16,452 bases of DNA from JAVBOF01 sp031550915 (GCA_031550915.1 JAVBOF010000058.1:1-16452); one strand, 5' to 3'; positions 1-7,463 are shown, numbered from the stretch's first letter. Made by a program: numbers and translations. Notes: generated by a model not told the origin, from the sequence alone.

Positions 1-323
1 AAAGTTATGCAAAAACTCATAACGTCAATATCAGCAAAAAAAGGAGTCGCTCATACATATACTATTGAATTAGTGGATGCGATAAATGAAAAGGGAGTAG
101 TCAAAACCTTGTCTCCGGCTCCTATCCCCAATGCTCGTAATCCCACTTCTAAAGCGGTAGTTCCGGAAGTAGTAGCAACGCCGAAATCCGAACCGATGTA
201 AGCGGCAAACGCTTTTTCAAACTCATTTACAACCGCACCCGTCGCTATCATTCCCGAATCGATTACAGCGTTGACCGCAAGTTTTTCCTCTTCTCCTAAA
301 TATGGCTTAGCTATATGGATCAT
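1..323 (-). pseudogene. DegT/DnrJ/EryC1/StrS-family sugar aminotransferase, N-terminal part, interrupted by an in-frame TGA
   Basis: This is the start of a PLP-dependent aminotransferase of the DegT family. These enzymes aminate nucleotide-linked keto-sugars for surface glycans. The first 90 residues match the family closely: MIHIAKPYLGEEE start, then SGMIATGAVVNEFEKAFA, then the cofactor-binding segment TTSGTTALEVGLRALGIGAG, then TPFSFIAS. Codon 91 is TGA (51-53), exactly where the family normally has Gly. After it the same frame continues to the window edge as ATPFFADIDVMSFCIT, the expected next segment (GATPVFADID in relatives). A single G-to-T change of GGA would explain the stop. The start at 323 has AAAGGAAAG about 6 bases upstream. 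The catalytic Lys lies outside the window. The sequence shows a broken frame; whether it is a true null allele, a sequencing error or read through is unknown. Confidence 0.75.
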
Positions 324-337
324 GTCTTCTTTCCTTT

Positions 338-365
338 ATTTTAATAGAATATTATTATATCTCAA
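338..365 (-). promoter_or_regulatory. weak candidate promoter for the aminotransferase gene
   Basis: On the minus strand TTGAGA (360-365) is followed after 16 bases by TAAAAT (338-343), about 15 bases before the start codon. Another TATAAT lies slightly upstream, so the exact -10 is uncertain. The call rests on hexamer matches only, in AT-rich DNA. Confidence 0.25.
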
Positions 366-459
366 ATGCTGCCGGTATAATTTTGTCATATGCCGTTTGT
401 AAAAAAGGCAGAATCTTCAAAAACGGATCCAACAGAGTCCAGATCGGTCTCCAAAAGGA
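355..459 (-). pseudogene. possible C-terminal remnant of an unidentified gene
   Basis: An open stretch of 34 codons ends in TAA at 355-357, 31 bases before the aminotransferase start. It reads SFWRPIWTLLDPFLKILPF and continues to end in IIPAAFEI, which looks like a real amphipathic or membrane-proximal protein end. It is preceded in frame by TGA (460-462), then 12 sense codons, then TAA. No start codon or ribosome binding site serves it. I do not recognise the family. It could be the tail of a decayed gene once cotranscribed with the aminotransferase, or chance. Confidence 0.2.
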
Positions 460-609
460 TCACCTATATATCGCTTTTATCTCTCTTACAACATTCTCTT
501 ACATAAAGTCTTATATTGGTAAGAGCCCAAAGATACTTTATTAATAACCTTCCGCTGATATGTATATTTAAAAAACGTATTTCTGCCCTGTTAAAAAGTG
601 AAATCAATC

Positions 610-3600
610 CTATTCAAATAATTCTTGCTTTATTATATAATCCTCAACATCAAGTGAGAAATTGGGATTAAAATATGGATCGCCATCATTTAATTCTTTC
701 TGCCATATAAATGCAAATCTGCTTATTTCGCTTTGGAACCTTTTTTGTTTTTCAAATGTATCCTCAGTTCCCCTGCTCTTTGATTCGTAATGATACAGTT
801 GGGCAAAAGGTGTAAATACAATAAGATAGCCTTTCTTCCTGATTCTCATACATAGATCGACATCATTGAACGCTATTTGGAAACCTTCATTTAACTTTCC
901 AACCTCATAAAATACTTCTTTTCTCATCATCATACACGCGGCCGTAACTGCGCTGAAATTTTGCGCATGCTTCAATCGCATTGCATAACCCGGGCTCAAA
1001 AAATCATGGTTTTTATGGATGTGTCCGGCTACGCCTCCCATTCCAAATATAACTCCCGCATGCTGAATTGTATTATCAAAATACAACAACTTCGCGCCTA
1101 CCGCACCTACATCCTCCCTTTGAGCGTACATAAGCATCTCTTCAAGCCAGTTATCCGTTATCACTTCAATATCATTATTTAGAAATAGTAAATGCTCGCC
1201 CTTTGCATATTCGACCCCGAAATTGTTTATTTCCGAGTAATTAAATGGCTTATCCCAGGTTAAGATACTTAGATTTTCATGTTTTTTTAGTTCTTCATAC
1301 AGGTCAAAGGTCTCTCTGCTTTTGCTATTGTTCTCAATTATTATTATTTCATAATTCTTGTATGATGATGCCGAATAAATCGATCTAATGCATCTTCTCA
1401 GGTCATCAGCGTGGTCATTATTTGGAATTATGATCGATATCAGGGGATTGCCGATTATTTCATAATCCGTTTTGTACATTGATTCAACATCAGGTGCAAG
1501 TTTTGCGTTTGCGCTTATTCCAAGCCTTTTGTAATGATCGTTTAGCGCTTTTTCTGCCGCCGTTATGCAATAGGGCTTTATGCTAACGTCGCTTGCGACT
1601 GATCCGGAATGGCTTCTCCAAAAATATAGGATTTGAGGGATATGGACTATATCTTTTGCTTTTTCAGAAAGTTTTAGAATCAAATCATAATCCTGACTTC
1701 CGTCATGTTCACTTGACATTCCGCCAACTTCTTCAAATAGGTCGCGTTTAAATGCGGAGAAATGGCAAATGTAGTTGACTGCTCTCAATGTATCTATCGC
1801 GAAATCCGGTTTGCAGTGTATCCAAGACGGCATAAAAGGCTCAACTTCAAAAGTTGCTTCATCTGTATATACAAAATCTGCATGTTTCAATTCAATTGCT
1901 TTCATCACTTCATATAAAGCGCTTGGATGTAAAACATCGTCATGGTCAAGTAATGCCAAAAATTCTCCAGAGGCCAATTCAAAACATCTATTTGTATTTC
2001 CAGCAATACCTTCGTTTTTATCCAGTCTTTTATACTTTATTCTGCTATCTCTTTTAAGGTATTTTCTGCAAGTATTCTCAACATACTCTTTGTCCGCATC
2101 GCTTCCATCTGCCAAACAAAGTTCCCAATTCACATAAGTCTGCATTTTAACTGAATCGATCATATCTCGCAAGAATTTTATTGGAGTATTATAGAGTGGC
2201 ACCAGAATACTGATTTTTATATTTCTTTCAAATCTGTGTCGCTTTTGAGTTTCCAAAACTTCAAACGATGGCTTGCGTAACCTCGGATATTGCTTTGATA
2301 TATTTCGGCCACGCTTTGGCTTTCCGTTACGCAACCGATCAAATACTCGCCGCAAAGGTTTTGAAAGACGCCATACCGTCGATAAGCTAATAGCCTCAAA
2401 TTCCCTTTTATAATGATCCCTTTGAGTCACGGTTTTACAGTAGTCCCGATCCAGATTATTATATTTCTCTTCCATCGAATTGAGCTTTGTTTTAGTGTAA
2501 TACAATTCGTCGTTTAGCTTTATTGCTTCCATTTCCAAATCTTTAGCTTCATCCATAAAATGCTGATTACGCTTTTCGAATTCACTAGTTGTGGCCTCTA
2601 GTTGCATCCTAGATTGCTCTAGTTTTACATTTGATTGCTCTAGACCATATAAAAAATAATCGATTAAATCGAGAACACAATCATCCTTTATTGGATATAT
2701 TGTGGCGTTTATTTCGATTTCCGAAACCCCTTCAGGTATATCTATCAATATTTGCGGGTCTTTCGTACGAAACAGCAAAAAATCTCCTAATACAATTCCA
2801 TTCAAAACTCTGTAATCCACCGGTACCCGATTTTGCGTAAATTTAATATTTTTTACTATACAGTAATCATTATCGGCGGGGTCAAATCTGAATGCTCTTA
2901 CGGAATCATCAAAAAAGCATTGATAGGATATTTTATTGCCTTTTGTCCATATATCTATTTTCTTGCTTTCATCAAAGTCATTACCGTTTACTGGATATAT
3001 CATGGCCAAGACTTCTTGAGCTTTAGCTACATTAATGGCATGGTTTTTGATTCTGAGTGTCCTCTCATAATCTTCAACAATACGAATCAAATTATCCGTT
3101 TTATAGAAACATTTAGCATATATAGATATGTATTCGGGGTTATAATTAACATTGTGATAAAATCCGTTCTTTGCAAAAACTCTTGCCCAATATTCATCTA
3201 AATGAACATTTACATGGGTTTCATCAGTAATATCGTGCGGCGTAGAGGAAAAAAGGATCGTATCAGTATATTTGCATAGCTGACCTATCGCGTTTATTGC
3301 ATCTTCTTCATAAAGATGTTCAATTACCTCACTTGAAAATACCAAATCAAATTTTGGGGGGAAATTTGCAGGAAGCGCTTCAGTTAACGAGCAAACAGCA
3401 CAATAAGGTTTGATACTGTCATCAACATTATTTATCGCATACTCAGAAATATCAATTCCGTAAGCTTCAACGCCCCTATCCCTCAGTATCTTGACAAGCA
3501 TTCCAAGGGCGCAGCCTGCATCTAAAACTGTTTTGGGGGCAAAATCATTGATTATTCTGTCAGCCACACCGTTAAAATGATTCAATAGTATTGCATTGTC

Positions 3601-3669
3601 CTTATAAGCTATCTTATCAATGCCAATATCATAATTTTCATAATAGCTTTTACCGTAAACTACAGTCAT
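610..3669 (-). CDS. tripartite glycan-assembly protein: SAM methyltransferase, coiled coil, two GT2 glycosyltransferase domains
   Basis: A 1019-residue cytoplasmic protein for surface-polysaccharide assembly. Residues 1-190 form a class I SAM-dependent methyltransferase: motif I is LDAGCALGML (49-58), the acidic residue that would bind the ribose is GID (71-73), and FDLVFSSEVIEHL (107-119) is the motif-IV region. Residues 200-340 are an unassigned beta-rich linker. Residues 345-425 are a charged coiled coil ending in STVWRLSKPLRR, a tail often seen before GT2 domains. The first GT2 domain (485-700) has ISILVPLYNT and the metal-binding LLDHDD (573-578). The second (743-965) has ISIIIPNNDH, FLNNDIEV (829-836) and FNDVDLCMRIRKKGY (934-948). 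Both GT2 domains keep their acidic residues, so both may be active. The start at 3669 has GGGAG about 8 bases upstream. Known for the family: sugar addition from nucleotide sugars. Inferred: one transferase extends or caps a chain and the methyltransferase modifies it. Donors and acceptor cannot be read from sequence. Confidence 0.93.
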   Translation of the reverse strand: MTVVYGKSYYENYDIGIDKIAYKDNAILLNHFNGVADRIINDFAPKTVLDAGCALGMLVKILRDRGVEAYGIDISEYAINNVDDSIKPYCAVCSLTEALPANFPPKFDLVFSSEVIEHLYEEDAINAIGQLCKYTDTILFSSTPHDITDETHVNVHLDEYWARVFAKNGFYHNVNYNPEYISIYAKCFYKTDNLIRIVEDYERTLRIKNHAINVAKAQEVLAMIYPVNGNDFDESKKIDIWTKGNKISYQCFFDDSVRAFRFDPADNDYCIVKNIKFTQNRVPVDYRVLNGIVLGDFLLFRTKDPQILIDIPEGVSEIEINATIYPIKDDCVLDLIDYFLYGLEQSNVKLEQSRMQLEATTSEFEKRNQHFMDEAKDLEMEAIKLNDELYYTKTKLNSMEEKYNNLDRDYCKTVTQRDHYKREFEAISLSTVWRLSKPLRRVFDRLRNGKPKRGRNISKQYPRLRKPSFEVLETQKRHRFERNIKISILVPLYNTPIKFLRDMIDSVKMQTYVNWELCLADGSDADKEYVENTCRKYLKRDSRIKYKRLDKNEGIAGNTNRCFELASGEFLALLDHDDVLHPSALYEVMKAIELKHADFVYTDEATFEVEPFMPSWIHCKPDFAIDTLRAVNYICHFSAFKRDLFEEVGGMSSEHDGSQDYDLILKLSEKAKDIVHIPQILYFWRSHSGSVASDVSIKPYCITAAEKALNDHYKRLGISANAKLAPDVESMYKTDYEIIGNPLISIIIPNNDHADDLRRCIRSIYSASSYKNYEIIIIENNSKSRETFDLYEELKKHENLSILTWDKPFNYSEINNFGVEYAKGEHLLFLNNDIEVITDNWLEEMLMYAQREDVGAVGAKLLYFDNTIQHAGVIFGMGGVAGHIHKNHDFLSPGYAMRLKHAQNFSAVTAACMMMRKEVFYEVGKLNEGFQIAFNDVDLCMRIRKKGYLIVFTPFAQLYHYESKSRGTEDTFEKQKRFQSEISRFAFIWQKELNDGDPYFNPNFSLDVEDYIIKQELFE

Positions 3670-3709
3670 TTATTTGTCTCCCACAATCCAACTAGTACAT
3701 ATTGGTAAC

Positions 3710-3739
3710 AGTATAGCATACCCAAAGAGCCTACCGCAA
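3710..3739 (-). promoter_or_regulatory. promoter of the methyltransferase-glycosyltransferase gene
   Basis: Minus strand: TTGCGG (3734-3739), an 18-base spacer, then TATACT (3710-3715) carrying an extended -10 TGC immediately upstream (3716-3718). The start codon lies 40 bases downstream of the -10, which gives a short leader with a good Shine-Dalgarno site. Confidence 0.5.
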
Positions 3740-3839
3740 ATTCGAAATCGCCAAAAATTCTTGTTATATCTAGTTTGGCAGCAATGTATTATTGCTCCAG
3801 CTAATGATGAATAAACTAATGGCAGATCCATTTCAAGTT

Positions 3840-3881
3840 TTGCCGATAGACGGCAATAATGTATGATTAATATATTATTGC
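3840..3881. repeat. two overlapping inverted repeats (possible alternative hairpins)
   Basis: TTGCCG (3840-3845) pairs with CGGCAA (3851-3856) over a 5-base loop. GCAATAAT (3853... read from the tail of that stem, ending at 3860) pairs with ATTATTGC (3874-3881). The arms share 3854-3856, so the two stems cannot both form fully. This may be an operator or an RNA switch in the leader of either flanking gene. The function is unknown. Confidence 0.35.
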
Positions 3882-3906
3882 AACTATAATGTAATGATAA
3901 TATAAA

Positions 3907-4132
3907 ATGCAGCGTTGGCGCAGTCTAGTCGAAAACATTTCGCATCTTGTTGAAGATACGCTCAAAACATTATTATCCTACTCTAAAAAATTATCGAAAT
4001 ACAGACGTCACTCGCGGGCACGCCCCGCAGACCGGATCTAAAGGTGTCGAGCATTGCTACATTCACTGCTCATACAGTAGGAAGAATATAATAAAATACG
4101 AACAAAAATTGCGCGATCTACTCAATATTTAA
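3907..4132 (+). other. possible degenerate gene fragment, two short overlapping frames
   Basis: A 44-codon frame starts with ATG at 3907 and ends with TAA at 4039-4041. It reads VENISHLVEDTLKTLLSYSK followed by a basic stretch. A second frame, offset by one base, carries on to TAA at 4130-4132 with HCYIHCSYSRKNIIKYEQKL. Together they resemble one frameshifted protein piece. Neither frame has a Shine-Dalgarno site and I recognise no family with confidence. A relic of a glycan-locus gene is one explanation; chance open frames in AT-rich DNA are another. Confidence 0.15.
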
Positions 4133-4134
4133 TT

Positions 4135-4163
4135 TTGCCTGTGGTATCTTCTGATGCTATAAT
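4135..4163 (+). promoter_or_regulatory. promoter of the heptose-kinase gene
   Basis: TTGCCT (4135-4140), a spacer of exactly 17 bases, then TATAAT (4158-4163) with an extended -10 TGC just before it (4155-4157). Transcription would start near 4170, leaving a leader of about 115 bases before the start codon at 4286. Confidence 0.6.
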
Positions 4164-4285
4164 CCTAAATAGGGTATATGTGTTGATCCCGAATATAATA
4201 AAAGATTTTTTGCTAAATAAATACGGTGATAAATGATTCTACCCTTTTACCTAAGGATATCCGACTTTATGTTTTGGAGGCTAAG

Positions 4286-5320
4286 ATGGTTATTACACGC
4301 GTACCTTTTAGAATGTCATTTCTTGGTGGTGGAACTGATTACGAACCATTCTTCAGGGAATTTGGAGGCAGTGTCATATCCACAACCTTTGATAAATATG
4401 GATATACGACGGTACGGCATCTGCCTCCGTTTTTTGATGCGCGCAACAGCATTGTATATGCAAAAATGGAATATACGTCTACAACGGATGAAATCAAGCA
4501 TCCAGTGGTACGCAATGCAATGAAAATGTTGGATATGCATGATATGCGTGTTGTTTACGATTCCGACCTGCCTGCACGATCCGGCTTAGGAAGCAGTTCT
4601 TCTTTTGCCGTAGGTTTATTGCTCGGGTTTTATGCCTTGAAAGGCAAATATGCTGACAAGTATAAACTCGCTAAGGAAAGTATCTACCTTGAACGCACAT
4701 TGTGTGCGGAGAGCGGGGGATGGCAGGACCAAATCGCTACGGCTTTTGGCGGGTTCAACCGCATCGATTTCCGGGCTGGAGACTTTACGGTGCACCCGGT
4801 AATAATACCGAACGAAAGGAAAGCGCTTTTAAACGATCATCTTATGCTGGCATTCACTGGATTTTCACGCAACTCTGCAGAGATTGCAGAAAAACAGGTT
4901 CAATCTATTAACGATAAGAAAGCAGAATTGCTGAATATGCTGGCTTTAGTTGACGAGGGTGAAAAGATATTGACCAGTAAGTGCGATATAAAAGATTTTG
5001 GTAGATTGTTGGATCATACTTGGCAGCTAAAAAGAGGTTTGAGTTCAATGATATCGTCTGACTGTATAGATGATTTTTATTATCGAGCGAAGAAAGCCGG
5101 TGCGATCGGGGGCAAGCTGATGGGGGCCGGCGGCGGTGGCTTCTTGATGCTTTTCGCCGAACCGGATAAGCAGCAGAGAATCCGTGAAGAACTAAGCGAG
5201 CTGACACACGTTCCTTTCCAATTTGAGGACGGTGGCGCCCAGGTGCTCTATTTCGCTCCTGAAGGATATATTAAAGCCCCTGATAACTACTTAAGGAGTT
5301 ACCGCCTACAAATGGATTGA
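4286..5320 (+). CDS. hddA: GHMP kinase, D-glycero-D-manno-heptose-7-phosphate kinase type
   Basis: A cytoplasmic sugar kinase of 344 residues that uses ATP. The N-terminus MVITRVPFRMSFLGGGTDYE is characteristic of HddA-type kinases, which phosphorylate D-glycero-D-manno-heptose 7-phosphate at O1 on the way to nucleotide-activated heptose. The GHMP ATP-binding loop is LPARSGLGSSSSF (95-107). WQDQ (146-149) carries the likely catalytic Asp. The C-terminal glycine motif is KLMGAGGGGF (277-286). I chose the start at 4286, not the in-frame ATG at 4226, because GGAGG (4276-4280) sits 5 bases before it and family homology begins exactly there. No other heptose gene (isomerase, phosphatase, nucleotidyltransferase) is in the window. 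A related sugar such as fucose or another heptose could be the real substrate. The stop is TGA. Confidence 0.87.
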   Translation: MVITRVPFRMSFLGGGTDYEPFFREFGGSVISTTFDKYGYTTVRHLPPFFDARNSIVYAKMEYTSTTDEIKHPVVRNAMKMLDMHDMRVVYDSDLPARSGLGSSSSFAVGLLLGFYALKGKYADKYKLAKESIYLERTLCAESGGWQDQIATAFGGFNRIDFRAGDFTVHPVIIPNERKALLNDHLMLAFTGFSRNSAEIAEKQVQSINDKKAELLNMLALVDEGEKILTSKCDIKDFGRLLDHTWQLKRGLSSMISSDCIDDFYYRAKKAGAIGGKLMGAGGGGFLMLFAEPDKQQRIREELSELTHVPFQFEDGGAQVLYFAPEGYIKAPDNYLRSYRLQMD

Positions 5321-5473
5321 CGCCTTAAAATTATGTTTTTCAGAGCATAATGCTTTTAAATGATATCCGTAGACCGGAAATCATCAAGTCTTTTATCTGC
5401 TGGAGCCTATGGCCGCTTCAAACCCAATTTGATTCAGATTGATGTTATGATGATTGGAGGAAGCACGAAAAAT

Positions 5474-5507
5474 TAACTATGCACTGATCATGTAATATGC
5501 ATAGTTA
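5474..5507. terminator. hairpin terminator overlapping the stop codon of the polyferredoxin gene
   Basis: TAACTATGCA (5474-5483) and TGCATAGTTA (5498-5507) form a perfect 10-bp stem with a 14-base loop. Read leftward, the stem is followed by ATTTTT, so it best fits as terminator for the minus-strand gene, whose TAA stop is 5505-5507. Read rightward it has only a weak T-run, but it may also end the kinase transcript. The large loop and low GC make it a weak stem. Confidence 0.45.
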
Positions 5508-6350
5508 CGTTGTTTCATTTGCATGGCTCGGGCCTTTGAGCTGGTTTTGCCATTGTATCGCGCCCGCAGGACATGCTTTTTTACAGCTGCCGCATCTTAT
5601 ACACTCCATACTATTTACATCATTTTGTGCATCAATGCCCATTTTGCAAGCTTTTGTGCATGTACCACAGCTTGTACAGCTTCCTTTTTGCACTTTATAC
5701 CTGAATAGCGATATTTTATTAAACAAGCCGTAAATAGCCCCTAAAGGGCATAAAAACCGGCAGAAGGGCCGCAAGATCATAAGCGAAAGCAAAACAATAA
5801 GGATTAGTACTACTATCTTGAAATAATACAAAAAGCCGGTTAAAGCCATAAGCTTGGAATCCAGTAATGTCAACGGTATGCCGGCTTCAAGCGTTCCAGC
5901 CGGACAAATATATTTACAGAAAGCCGGTTCGGCATAGCCCGCTGTTATTACATAAAAGACCGGTATTATTATTACAAATACGGCTAGAAAAACATATTTA
6001 ATGTAGCGGAGATTCTTAGAACGTGGCTTGATCTTAAGAAAAGGTATTTTGTGCAGTAATTCCTGTATCAGCCCGAACGGGCAAAGGAACCCGCAGACCA
6101 ATCTGCCGAATAACGCTCCAAAGAACATCAGGATGCCTATAACATAAAACGGGAATCCCCTTTGAAGTTCGCCAAACCCCATTTGAAGTGATCCTAGCGG
6201 ACATGACCCGATCGCACCCGGGCATGAATAACAATTTAAGCCGGGTACGCATGCAGCCTTAAGAGGTCCCCTGTATATTTTCCCATTAATAAAGCCGCTG
6301 AAATTTGCATTACAGACTATGGCTGAAACTATTTGTATTATTTTTCTCAT
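5505..6350 (-). CDS. NapH/MauN-like membrane polyferredoxin (4Fe-4S binding protein)
   Basis: A 281-residue inner-membrane electron-transfer protein. Near the N-terminus a cluster of Cys at 34, 40, 43 and 50 includes SCPGAIGSCPLG. Three membrane-adjacent pairs follow: CGFLCP (86-91), CKYICP (145-150) and CRFLCP (197-202). The C-terminus holds two classic 4Fe-4S sites: Cys 225, 228, 231, 235 and Cys 250, 253, 256, 260, the second ending CKKACPAGAI. Hydrophobic spans lie near 65-82, 117-137 and 172-193. Proteins of this family pass electrons between quinones or flavoproteins and iron-sulfur partners. The partner here is not visible. It follows the CLEC mini-protein gene by 12 bases, with GGAAGG as ribosome binding site, so the two form one operon. 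The physiological role is inferred to be redox in the cell envelope. Confidence 0.9.
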   Translation of the reverse strand: MRKIIQIVSAIVCNANFSGFINGKIYRGPLKAACVPGLNCYSCPGAIGSCPLGSLQMGFGELQRGFPFYVIGILMFFGALFGRLVCGFLCPFGLIQELLHKIPFLKIKPRSKNLRYIKYVFLAVFVIIIPVFYVITAGYAEPAFCKYICPAGTLEAGIPLTLLDSKLMALTGFLYYFKIVVLILIVLLSLMILRPFCRFLCPLGAIYGLFNKISLFRYKVQKGSCTSCGTCTKACKMGIDAQNDVNSMECIRCGSCKKACPAGAIQWQNQLKGPSHANETT

Positions 6351-6362
6351 ATGCCTTCCATA

Positions 6363-6530
6363 TCAGCCAATGCCAATGCATTCAAGGCATATATTAATTG
6401 CCTTTTGCATAACATCTTTGTGCTGGGCATCCAATATTCCAAGCATTATGAAAGCGACCGCCACAGCCAATATGGCAGCAAAAACGGTATTTTGCTTTTT
6501 GTTTGACGCGGTTTTAGTGTTACCCTTCAT
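6363..6530 (-). CDS. 55-residue CD1871A-like CXXC membrane mini-protein
   Basis: A short gene of 55 codons plus TGA stop. The protein has a basic, polar head (MKGNTKTASNKKQ), one membrane span (about residues 15-33) and a C-terminal segment DVMQKAINICLECIGIG whose CLEC motif (48-51) sits at the extreme end. This ending matches, as I recall it, the small clostridial CD1871A family of CXXC-containing proteins. The ATG at 6530 has a strong GGAGG 7 bases upstream, an extended -10 promoter lies just before it, and the polyferredoxin starts 12 bases after the stop. The CXXC could bind metal, hold part of an iron-sulfur centre or act as a redox disulfide. Its function has not been established to my knowledge. 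Confidence 0.85.
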   Translation of the reverse strand: MKGNTKTASNKKQNTVFAAILAVAVAFIMLGILDAQHKDVMQKAINICLECIGIG

Positions 6531-6560
6531 CTTTCCGCCTCCAAAGCCATTGCTAACTGT

Positions 6561-6569
6561 ATTATATCA
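6561..6569 (-). promoter_or_regulatory. extended -10 promoter of the CLEC protein / polyferredoxin operon
   Basis: Minus-strand TGATATAAT is a perfect extended -10 element. Transcription would start near 6554, giving a leader of about 24 bases with the GGAGG site. The -35 region (about TTTCGC) is poor, as is common when the extended -10 is present. Confidence 0.55.
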
Positions 6570-6680
6570 TATGACAAAGCCACAGGCGAAATATGAGATG
6601 CATCCCTTTCATTAGATTCAGCATATCGTACTATCTAATTTGGGACGCACTTCAAATACCTGTGCTTGTTATATATCTTC

Positions 6681-7424
6681 CTATTTTCTTACAACCGCCT
6701 TACGCATAAGCAACCAAGCAAATAGGGAGAACACCCCCGCTCCAACGAGAAACGTTATTACCGCCAGCCAAGGCAAATTATTGAAATGCCCCAGTAAATA
6801 GGCCGCGACCCCGATTAGGAACTTCGTTATTTCCCCTCCGGTCATTGAAAAGTCCAGTGCCGGATATAGTATGAAAATAAATAATGGTACGATGATAGCA
6901 ACAAGGGTCTTTCCGATTTTACTCAGCCGGAAAAACAGATTGGTTATAAAATATCCTTTCATAATTATCATCAGATAGAGCGAAAAACTAAATAGTATAT
7001 TGGCTATATACATAGGGAAGCCTGAAATTTTATAACTCATCTCAAACAGGTTTACTGCAGTATAATTCTGCATGGTGCTGCCAACTAATCCAGCAACTGT
7101 CGCAATAAGTCTGTCTGCAAGGGCCATAAATATTGCCATGCTGATGGCTGTTAAAAGCCATCCAATAAAAATGGTCTTTCTGGAAAGTCCGTTCTGTGAT
7201 AGCATACAGAAATTTTCTTTTAATGAGCACAGCCCCAAAACAAACAGGAATATTATGCTCGCAATATCCATGCCGCCTGTAAACGATACCGAGCCGCCGT
7301 CCCTGTTGAATGATAGCGCCGCGACAAATGTCAGTATATAGACAGCAATTATTATACAGTAAAAAACTATAACACTCTTGTAGCTCTCGCTAACTTGATA
7401 CCTATACGCTACTCTGGTTTTCAT
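6681..7424 (-). CDS. ABC-2-like transporter permease of the YtrA-type operon
   Basis: A 247-residue integral membrane protein with about six hydrophobic spans (near 18-38, 52-68, 86-106, 138-160, 168-190 and 217-242) and a basic C-terminus (RKAVVRK). There is no strong motif, so the role rests on topology and position: it follows a single-domain ABC ATPase (39-base gap, AGAGG ribosome binding site) and a GntR/YtrA-type repressor. Such three-gene sets in Firmicutes are linked to export or to envelope-stress responses, often to cell-wall antibiotics. One ATPase and one permease would work as a homodimeric exporter. The substrate is unknown. Confidence 0.75.
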   Translation of the reverse strand: MKTRVAYRYQVSESYKSVIVFYCIIIAVYILTFVAALSFNRDGGSVSFTGGMDIASIIFLFVLGLCSLKENFCMLSQNGLSRKTIFIGWLLTAISMAIFMALADRLIATVAGLVGSTMQNYTAVNLFEMSYKISGFPMYIANILFSFSLYLMIIMKGYFITNLFFRLSKIGKTLVAIIVPLFIFILYPALDFSMTGGEITKFLIGVAAYLLGHFNNLPWLAVITFLVGAGVFSLFAWLLMRKAVVRK

Positions 7425-7463
7425 TATTATTTACCTCTCATCAAATATTCTTTAAGTTCGGGT

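Larger units (their letters stand above)
324..609. other. intergenic spacer, about 290 bp, AT-rich
   Basis: The spacer lies between the aminotransferase start and the end of the large glycosyltransferase gene. It holds the remnant frame at 355-459 and a weak promoter near 338-365. It also holds the heptamer CTCTTAC twice (483-489, 496-502) with its inverse GTAAGAG at 519-525. No U-run follows either arm, so I do not call a terminator for the large gene. Short protein-like stretches appear in more than one minus-strand frame between 470 and 580, compatible with a decayed gene but not proof of one. Confidence 0.5.
3670..4285. other. divergent intergenic region, about 615 bp
   Basis: This AT-rich region separates the divergent glycosyltransferase and heptose-kinase genes. 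It contains a promoter for each, a cluster of overlapping inverted repeats (3840-3881) and a possible decayed gene fragment (3907-4132). A second rightward promoter is conceivable at TTGCAA (3878-3883), 17 bases, TATAAA (3901-3906). No RNA gene is recognised. Confidence 0.5.

Noticed and set aside
51..462. TGA read as glycine (alternative genetic code)
   Set aside because: Many intact genes in the window end properly in TGA, including two ATGA overlaps and the family-typical CLECIGIG end of the mini-protein. Recoding is not supported.
496..525. CTCTTAC/GTAAGAG inverted repeat as terminator of the large glycosyltransferase gene
   Set aside because: The stem is short, the loop long (16 bases) and no T-run follows on either strand.
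4226..4285. Upstream ATG at 4226 as start of the heptose kinase
   Set aside because: It has no ribosome binding site, and the 20 extra residues fall outside the family. GGAGG serves the ATG at 4286.
5360..5476. 38-codon frame between the kinase and the polyferredoxin gene
   Set aside because: It has no ribosome binding site or recognisable motif and runs into the terminator stem. Chance is more likely, although a decayed fragment cannot be excluded.
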